Positions 7,658-12,102 of a stretch of DNA of 12,102 nt are shown piece by piece; position 1 is the stretch's first letter, and every line of letters starts with the position of its first letter. Position numbers and translations under genes: made by a program. The notes beneath the pieces are model-generated. The model did not search any database. It saw only the letters and a program-made list of their open reading frames with translations, and was not told the origin of the DNA. This stretch comes from Candidatus Izemoplasmatales bacterium (lineage in GTDB: Bacteria > Bacillota_I > Bacilli_A > Izemoplasmatales > Hujiaoplasmataceae): positions 1 through 12,102 of the forward strand of contig JAQVPE010000011.1 in assembly GCA_028702245.1 (NCBI GenBank), written 5' to 3'.

Positions 7658-7700
7658 TCATTCACAACATTATCCTAAAGTAGTGAAAATCATACGTCAA

Positions 7701-8359
7701 TTATTTGACCAATGTTAAATTGTTATTTACAATGTAATCATTGTATTTTTTTCTAGTACTTTTTCTCAATGAATTTACCAATTCCATATACTGATTCATA
7801 TGCAAATCGTTCTTCTTTATTTCTTCATATACCAATAAAAGTGACTCGAGATCTTTTCTGAATTTCTCATCAGAACGTTTCTTTGAAATTAGTATCTTTT
7901 GCATAACATACACTGAAGGACTGGCGACTTTAACACTATATCCTTCAAAATCCACTTCAATATACCCATTATCAAAAATATCGAGATTCCCAAGAGTTTC
8001 AGCATTTACCCCCATGGAAGCAATTTTTACAACTGCGTTTTGATTTCTTCTTTATTTTGTTAGAAATTCAATTTCAAAGCCATCTGGAGAAATGAATTTT
8101 TTTCGGTTGACGTATCAAATATTTGTTCATAATTAAGTGGTTTCAGAGCTTCTCTAACACTCTTTTTCACAATAATATTTTTATTTATCGGAACATAACA
8201 ATCAACATCTAAGGTTCTAATGCTCGGAATAAATCCATCAAATATCTTAACATAAAAATATGTAGCCCAAGATCCTATAATGATAATATTCTCTAAAATC
8301 CCGTTTTAACCAAAGGCTTTTATGATACCCTGTAATTCATCTTCATAATTTTTATTCAT
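7701..8359 (-). pseudogene. Broken nucleotidyltransferase-fold gene (GSU2403-like)
   Basis: Reading from the ATG at 8357-8359, about 219 codons of a nucleotidyltransferase can be pieced together. The active-site region is intact: IIIIGSWATYFY, then SIRTLDVDCYVP, giving the GS and DxD motifs. The downstream parts DGFEIEFLT, VKIASMGVNAETLG and ASPSVYVMQKILISKKRSDE resemble GSU2403-type nucleotidyltransferases. There are three lesions: an in-frame TAA at codon 18 (8306-8308), a frameshift in a 7-A run (plus-strand T run 8097-8103; one extra base restores frame), and a second TAA at 8052-8054. The longest open piece, 7701-8015, is only the C-terminal half and lacks the catalytic motif. The start overlaps the upstream 104-aa gene by 8 bp (ATGAATAA), so the two were translationally coupled, as in toxin-antitoxin or defence-type gene pairs. 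Relatives may be the toxic or effector partner, but that is inference. Confidence 0.85.
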
Positions 8360-8666
8360 ATGCCTTTAATGCCTTTCGAAGTCTTAATTCTTCCTTTATA
8401 GCTAGATTTAGACTCTTAAATATTCGAGAATAATCCTCTGATTTTTTAATTTCTTCTTCCGCTTTCTCAGAGTTACTTAATGCACATATGTACTCATTGA
8501 TAATTTTTTTACCAACTCTATTTTTTCTGTAGATATACTGTTTTCCGTTTCTATTAGAAATATATATACTACCCTTGGGTAGATTGCTCAGCATCTCTTT
8601 GTAGATTTTTTGATTTCTAAGATTTCTCTCTAATTCCTCTTCTAAAACACTTTTAAGTATACTCAT
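8352..8666 (-). CDS. Small protein of unknown function, upstream partner of the nucleotidyltransferase
   Basis: This 104-residue, highly charged protein was not recognised as a named family. Residues about 1-30 and 65-104 look helical and coiled-coil-like (VLEEELERNLRNQKIYKEML; EKAEEEIKKSEDYSRIF). Between them LPKGSIYISNRNGKQYIYR and NRVGKKIINEYI suggest a beta hairpin or small sheet, recalling short proteins often encoded next to nucleotidyltransferases in Bacillota. The ATG at 8664-8666 is preferred over the in-frame ATG at 8685-8687, because AGGTGA (8671-8676) sits 4 nt before it and no site precedes the upstream ATG. The frame is intact although its coupled partner is dead. If the pair is toxin-antitoxin-like, this could be the antitoxin or the DNA-binding autoregulator of the operator array upstream. 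That role is a guess from context. Confidence 0.65.
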   Translation of the reverse strand: MSILKSVLEEELERNLRNQKIYKEMLSNLPKGSIYISNRNGKQYIYRKNRVGKKIINEYICALSNSEKAEEEIKKSEDYSRIFKSLNLAIKEELRLRKALKAYE

Positions 8667-8682
8667 TTTATCACCTACTATA

Positions 8683-8711
8683 ATCATAACATTTATGTTC
8701 TACAAAATCAA
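8683..8711 (-). promoter_or_regulatory. Promoter of the 104-aa/nucleotidyltransferase pair
   Basis: On the minus strand TTGATT (8706-8711) and TATGAT (8683-8688) are separated by exactly 17 bp, a good sigma-70-type pair about 17 nt before the start codon of the 104-aa gene. An alternative reading is TTGTAG/TATAGT, shifted 6 bp downstream. The spacer contains a one-mismatch copy of the TGTAGCACAT element (8695-8704), so a protein bound there would block RNA polymerase. Confidence 0.6.
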
Positions 8712-8777
8712 TTATATTTACAATTGTAGCACATTTTTATGTGCTACATATTTTATATTTACTGTTTTGTAGCACAT
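8695..8777. repeat. Four-copy TGTAGCACAT operator-like array
   Basis: A 10-bp element occurs four times in alternating orientation: ATGTTCTACA at 8695-8704 (one mismatch), TGTAGCACAT at 8725-8734, ATGTGCTACA at 8739-8748 and TGTAGCACAT at 8768-8777. Copies two and three form a perfect inverted repeat around TTTT. The offsets between successive starts are 30, 14 and 29 bp. The array covers the promoter of the 104-aa gene and its upstream side, the position expected of an autoregulatory operator. The array does not recur elsewhere that I could see. Confidence 0.7.
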
Positions 8778-8843
8778 ACTGAAGCAACAATATGAGAAAC
8801 GATAATGTAATATGACACTCATTTATGTTTCATTGGGGGGATG

Positions 8844-8910
8844 GATACTTTCTTTCTAAAAGTATCATAATTAACAAGAAAGTGGCATTTTTCACTTGGA
8901 TAATGCCACT
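8844..8910 (+). other. Paired hairpins with competing alternative stems
   Basis: GATACTTT (8844-8851) and AAAGTATC (8859-8866) form an 8-bp stem with a 7-nt loop. AGTGGCATT (8881-8889) and AATGCCACT (8902-8910) form a 9-bp stem with a 12-nt loop. In addition ACTTTCTT (8847-8854) is complementary to AAGAAAGT (8876-8883), and AAGTG (8880-8884) to CACTT (8893-8897), so alternative folds would disrupt one or both hairpins. A run of six G (8835-8840) precedes them. The region lies in the gene-poor 8667-9126 stretch. It could be a structured RNA leader, an attenuator, or the end of a decayed insertion sequence; nothing identifies a known RNA family. Confidence 0.45.
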
Positions 8911-8940
8911 ATATCTTTTAGATGTGTGAGGTTACTAGTT

Positions 8941-9045
8941 ATGATACACAATAGTACCCTTGATGAGTTTTTAGCACTCCTTCAAATCAATAAATATCGT
9001 GATTTTGTTTTGATTAGATCACCAGATGCATCTTCATATGATTGA
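8941..9045 (+). CDS. Possible 34-codon small peptide ORF
   Basis: An ATG at 8941 opens 34 codons, starting MIHNSTLDEF and ending SYD before TGA at 9043-9045. GAGG at 8928-8931 lies 9 nt upstream, a plausible ribosome binding site, and the paired hairpins at 8844-8910 would lie in its leader. The peptide is mostly polar, with no membrane segment or Cys pattern, and was not recognised. Nothing but the start context supports translation, so it may be chance or a decayed gene fragment. Confidence 0.2.
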   Translation: MIHNSTLDEFLALLQINKYRDFVLIRSPDASSYD

Positions 9046-9074
9046 AAAAGATATGTAAATTACTCACATATCTT
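9045..9074 (-). terminator. Intrinsic terminator of the lacI-type gene
   Basis: AAGATATGT (9048-9056) and ACATATCTT (9066-9074) form a perfect 9-bp stem with a 9-nt loop. On the minus strand the stem is followed by further T residues (CTTTTTC). It lies about 50 nt downstream of the regulator's stop codon and should end the leftward esterase-regulator transcript. Confidence 0.75.
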
Positions 9075-9126
9075 ATCGTATATTCTATTAAACATATTTT
9101 AATACATCCTGTGTAACTCAAACAGA

Positions 9127-10134
9127 CTATTTTAAATCACAAATCGAATTGCGCTCTATTAACTCTGTTTGAATTAACACTTCATTATATCTTTTGTCCT
9201 TGTTATTCATCTTTTTAACGATTATTTTCGACGTCATTTCAACCATATCATCAACATTGACGCATATGGTCGTCAATTTTGGACTTGATTTTTGTGAATA
9301 TAATGTATTATCAAATGTAATGATTGAAATATCTTTTGGAATGTTATAGTTTAACTTTTTTAGTTCATTCACAAATTCATAAGCTATTTGATCATTGTTA
9401 CATACAAATGCTGTCGGCATATGTTTAGGCAAAACAAAGGGAATAAAATGTCCACTGTCATCTCTATCACTAATAATATGTTCATTATCCAATATAAGAT
9501 GATGACCAAGTAAAGCACGATAAAATCCAAGAAAACGGTCTTGAATTGAACTTGTAGAATAAATATTTCCCACGAATCCAATTTCCTTATGACCCTTCTT
9601 AATTAAGTGTTCAGTTACTTTGTAACCAGATGTAAAGTTATCAACAACTATGCAATCTAAATGATGATTGTATGAGTAGAAATCAAAGAGCAAAACCGGC
9701 AAATAAGCATCAGTAAACAAACTCAAATATGAATCAGAAGATTGGCCCATTATAATAAGTCCATCGATTTTTCCGTTTTTATACATATCCGGAAATACCT
9801 TATTGTTTTCTTGATCGGGATTTAGTATTTCTAGCATCACAGAATAACCGAGCTCAGTTAATTTCATGACAAGCTTCGTATATGTTTCAAAATAGAATGA
9901 TGAACTTCCTCCGATAAATCGCAGAGGTATTACCACACCAATATTGAAGTTTTTATTTAATTTTAAGCTTTTAGCTGCTGAATTGGCAAAATAACCAAGT
10001 TCATCTGCTTTTTCTTTAATTGTCTTCCTTAACTCTTCACTGACACCCTCTTTGTCATTCAGTGCCTTAGAAACAGTTACTTTACTGACATTAAAAATTT
10101 TCGCTATTTCTTCCATGCTTGTTTTTTTACTCAT
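9127..10134 (-). CDS. LacI-family transcriptional regulator
   Basis: This 335-residue repressor-type protein has the usual LacI/GalR length. Residues about 4-26 form the helix-turn-helix (TSMEEIAKIFNVSKVTVSKALN), followed by the hinge region ELGYFANSAAKSLK. The rest is a periplasmic-binding-protein-like sensor domain with DGLIIMG, IVVDNFTSGYKVTEHLIKKGHKEIGFVGN, PTAFVCNNDQIA, IPKDISIITFDN and SPKLTTICVNVDDM, all typical LacI-family positions. The ATG at 10134 is preferred over the in-frame ATG at 10140: GAGGA (10141-10145) directly abuts the latter but lies 6 nt from the former. The gene starts 40 bp after the esterase stop, so it is probably its operon partner and local regulator, with a sugar or sugar derivative as effector. 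The ligand and operator cannot be read here; the operator may lie upstream of the esterase, outside the window. Confidence 0.9.
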   Translation of the reverse strand: MSKKTSMEEIAKIFNVSKVTVSKALNDKEGVSEELRKTIKEKADELGYFANSAAKSLKLNKNFNIGVVIPLRFIGGSSSFYFETYTKLVMKLTELGYSVMLEILNPDQENNKVFPDMYKNGKIDGLIIMGQSSDSYLSLFTDAYLPVLLFDFYSYNHHLDCIVVDNFTSGYKVTEHLIKKGHKEIGFVGNIYSTSSIQDRFLGFYRALLGHHLILDNEHIISDRDDSGHFIPFVLPKHMPTAFVCNNDQIAYEFVNELKKLNYNIPKDISIITFDNTLYSQKSSPKLTTICVNVDDMVEMTSKIIVKKMNNKDKRYNEVLIQTELIERNSICDLK

Positions 10135-10174
10135 ACTCATTCCTCATTTGATGGATATTAATTATGTTAAAAGA

Positions 10175-12102
10175 CTAATTTGTTAATTGACAATCATCAA
10201 AGTATATTATACCACCTAATGTATCGTTAAAATTAAAGGCAATCCAAATTAAATCTCTATCATCGAAATGGGATTGATTTGTTTTACTTAGAAAATCGCT
10301 CATTAACAAGACAAAATGTCCTTCATTCTTTTCTGATAAATCAAGCTTATAAGAAAATATATTATAAGAAGCATCTACAAGTTCAATATAGACTTCCCCT
10401 TGATATCCATTGAAATCTCCATAAAACTCGAGATTTTGGTAACCTTGGTTAGTTCCTTTTTCAAACTTAAAAATAAAGTTTTGCCATCCTTGACCTTTGC
10501 TGATAATTTTTAAGCCTTTTTCATCAAGTGTTAATTCTAGTCCAGCATGAACAATCATATTTGAACTAGCATATGCTAATAAGCTATCATTATCAATAAA
10601 ATCAAAATTATTGATAACGACAACATCTTCGGATTCGATGTAAAAAACATAGCCACTATTAGTTGCTGAGGTCTCACCAAATTCATTAAATGCAGTTACT
10701 TTGACATAATAAGGTTTACCCATTTGATATTTGTCTGACATCATAAATGTTGCGCTATGATCGGTCGTTTGATAATCTTCAATGGGATTTGAATAGTTTA
10801 AACCATCTTCTGAGATTAAAATAACGTAATAATCTGAGAATACTGATTCTGTAAAAGCTAAATAAATGTCTTCTTCTATTCTAACGATATTTTCAATACT
10901 AAAACTAATAGGTTTTGTTCTATCCACTTCAATAAACATAGCATCAATAATGCCAATGGCTGCATTTGCAGGACTCTCGATTGTTATTTCTATAGACATA
11001 ATTGCTTCAAAATCAATCTTACCGTCTTGTTTATTATACACACAGGTAAAATCACTAGTAGTTAAAAGCATTTCTTCAACGCCTGTGAAATCATCGATAA
11101 AACTATATGCCCATATTTCATAAGATCCTTCAACAATTCTAAAAAGAATTCTCGCTTGACTATTTGTCCCTACAACTTTTAGTTTAAATCCAATAGGATG
11201 ATGACCAATAGCACCATATTTGTCCAAAATGAGTGATCCAAACGTTTTACCATCGTTTTGTTTTGTAACGTTTAAAGCGGTTTCTCCCTCATATAGTGTA
11301 GTTTCGACTGTCATAAGTGAACCATCCGGATGTTTCTCATATTGGGTCATATCTTCATATTCTAACAAATTGATATTGAGGTTGTAGTCATCTGTTCTAA
11401 AGGGGCTTAATAAAAATCCGTCTTTATTATAGACATTGATGAACGGTGATTTACTAAAACCATAACGAATATTGACGGGATTCTCAACAAAACTAGATTC
11501 TAAAATAACGGTTTCATTATGGATGGTCGCGTTTGCAGAATAATACTTACCATCACTACCTGCGATTTCAAATCCAACAATACTTCCATCCGAATAAAGA
11601 CCTTCAGAGTAATTAAGTGATAGTACAATATTATTTCCTTCTACAATATGTCCTTTATAAGTCGGTCCTTGTGGAAGGAAATTTTTATGATAGATAGTTG
11701 ATAAAATAGATTTTGTTATCCGCTCAGAAATATAACGTTTATCTCTTGGATGAATGTTATTTGGATCTCCACCGTCTGCAGTCGCAATCAAAAAGATATT
11801 ATCATTTTCAATTGATGCTTTATATTGAGCCTCTCTAACATATGAGAAATCATAATTGTTTCCGGTATCACCATCATATGAAGGAAGTTGAACAACATAG
11901 AAAGGGAGCTCTTCATTATTGAATGTTGTTCGCCAATTACTAAAGAATGTCGACAACAAATCAAGATAGCTGATCCCTTTTGATGAATTATTACATCCTT
12001 GATACCAGACGACGCCAGATAACTTAATATGTCTTAATGGGTGAATCATAGCATTGTAATGCATATTCTTTGTTTGAATTGCGCCATTATAAAACTCTTG
12101 AC
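10175..12102 (-). CDS. Sialate O-acetylesterase-like (SASA) multidomain protein, 5' end missing
   Basis: The frame is open to the window edge (QEFYNGAIQTKN precedes the first Met at 12064), so the N-terminus with any signal peptide and the catalytic Ser is absent. The visible first part is the C-terminal half of a SASA/SGNH-type esterase: MIHPLRHIKLSGVVWYQGCN, ELPFYVVQLPSY, and DGGDPNNIHPRDK with the probable catalytic His. A beta-rich segment follows. Counting from that Met, a CBM11-like jelly roll spans about residues 238-380, a fibronectin type III-like domain about 385-478, and a second CBM-like domain about 482-629 ending IIYFDDCQLTN. The family removes acetyl esters from sialic acid or other glycans, and the appended domains suggest a secreted glycan-binding enzyme. 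No sortase motif, membrane anchor or dockerin is seen at the C-terminus. Substrate remains open. The D-x-H position reads N-I-H. Confidence 0.85.
   Translation of the reverse strand, partial: QEFYNGAIQTKNMHYNAMIHPLRHIKLSGVVWYQGCNNSSKGISYLDLLSTFFSNWRTTFNNEELPFYVVQLPSYDGDTGNNYDFSYVREAQYKASIENDNIFLIATADGGDPNNIHPRDKRYISERITKSILSTIYHKNFLPQGPTYKGHIVEGNNIVLSLNYSEGLYSDGSIVGFEIAGSDGKYYSANATIHNETVILESSFVENPVNIRYGFSKSPFINVYNKDGFLLSPFRTDDYNLNINLLEYEDMTQYEKHPDGSLMTVETTLYEGETALNVTKQNDGKTFGSLILDKYGAIGHHPIGFKLKVVGTNSQARILFRIVEGSYEIWAYSFIDDFTGVEEMLLTTSDFTCVYNKQDGKIDFEAIMSIEITIESPANAAIGIIDAMFIEVDRTKPISFSIENIVRIEEDIYLAFTESVFSDYYVILISEDGLNYSNPIEDYQTTDHSATFMMSDKYQMGKPYYVKVTAFNEFGETSATNSGYVFYIESEDVVVINNFDFIDNDSLLAYASSNMIVHAGLELTLDEKGLKIISKGQGWQNFIFKFEKGTNQGYQNLEFYGDFNGYQGEVYIELVDASYNIFSYKLDLSEKNEGHFVLLMSDFLSKTNQSHFDDRDLIWIAFNFNDTLGGIIYFDDCQLTN

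Larger units (their letters stand above)
7658..12102. mobile_element. Putative genomic island, left boundary at the tRNA-Phe fragment
   Basis: From the tRNA-Phe fragment rightward the sequence changes character. Base composition becomes AT-rich, gene spacing loosens, and the genes are of accessory type: a broken nucleotidyltransferase pair, a LacI regulator and a secreted-type carbohydrate esterase. The orientation of the fragment places the inserted DNA on this side. No integrase, transposase or second att site is visible, so the right end must lie beyond the window. The island call is inference from composition and the fragment. Confidence 0.35.

Noticed and set aside
7420..7722. 12-bp direct repeat AATGTTAAATTG at 7420-7431 and 7711-7722 flanking the tRNA fragment
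   Set aside because: It is all but two bases A/T, its flanks do not match, and one copy lies in the end of the nucleotidyltransferase pseudogene. Chance is likely, so it is not called an att repeat.
7701..8015. The 104-codon open frame as a functional gene
   Set aside because: It is only the C-terminal half of the nucleotidyltransferase, has no ribosome binding site of its own, and lacks the catalytic GS and DxD motifs, which lie upstream beyond a stop codon.
9043..9108. TGA at 9043-9045 read as Trp, extending the 34-codon ORF by about 21 codons
   Set aside because: TGA ends galM and proS here and Trp is TGG throughout, so the code is standard. The extension matches nothing recognisable.
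10866..11123. 85-codon hydrophobic + strand open frame inside the esterase gene
   Set aside because: It is the antisense shadow of the CBM-like and fibronectin-like coding region; the apparent hydrophobicity comes from complementing charged, AT-rich codons.

Overview
The window has two parts. Bases 1 to about 7310 are tightly packed conserved genes with mid-40s % GC (judged from a few sampled lines). From about 7330 to the right edge the DNA is AT-rich (near 32% GC in a sampled line) and looks accessory. TGA is used as a stop codon (galM, proS) and Trp is TGG, so the code is standard rather than Mycoplasma/Spiroplasma code 4. A short ProS of archaeal/eukaryotic type, a class II GalT, a DUF438/PAS protein and strong AGGAGG-type ribosome binding sites suggest a low-GC Gram-positive bacterium, either a Bacillota member or a standard-code relative of the Mollicutes. 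This placement is inference.

Left part, + strand: the 3' end of a ZIP-family metal transporter, an RluA-family pseudouridine synthase, galM, galE and galT follow one another with gaps of 14 nt or less or with overlaps, so they probably share a transcript. GalM, GalE and GalT are three of the four Leloir enzymes. Galactokinase is not in the window. proS follows with its own extended -10 promoter. A symmetric hairpin at 6106-6127 separates proS from a converging minus-strand gene encoding a DUF438 / hemerythrin-like / PAS protein whose presumed metal ligands look eroded.

Junction: at 7608-7657 (minus strand) lies the 3' portion of a tRNA-Phe gene, running from the anticodon stem (anticodon GAA) to the encoded CCA. 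Its 5' half is not tRNA-like and its acceptor cannot pair. The orientation is what is expected if an element had integrated into a tRNA-Phe gene and now occupies the sequence to the right, with the displaced 3' fragment left at the chromosome side.

Right part, minus strand: first comes a two-gene unit resembling a toxin-antitoxin or defence-like pair. It has an intact 104-aa protein of unknown function and, overlapping it by 8 bp, a nucleotidyltransferase gene broken by two stop codons and a frameshift. Its upstream region carries four copies of a TGTAGCACAT element in alternating orientation, one of them inside the promoter spacer. A gene-poor stretch of about 460 bp follows, with these operators, two strong hairpins with competing alternative pairings, and a possible 34-codon peptide. 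The window ends with a probable operon reading leftward: a multidomain sialate O-acetylesterase-like protein (5' end beyond the window) and a LacI-family regulator 40 bp downstream, closed by a terminator at 9045-9074. This looks like part of a regulated carbohydrate-use cassette.
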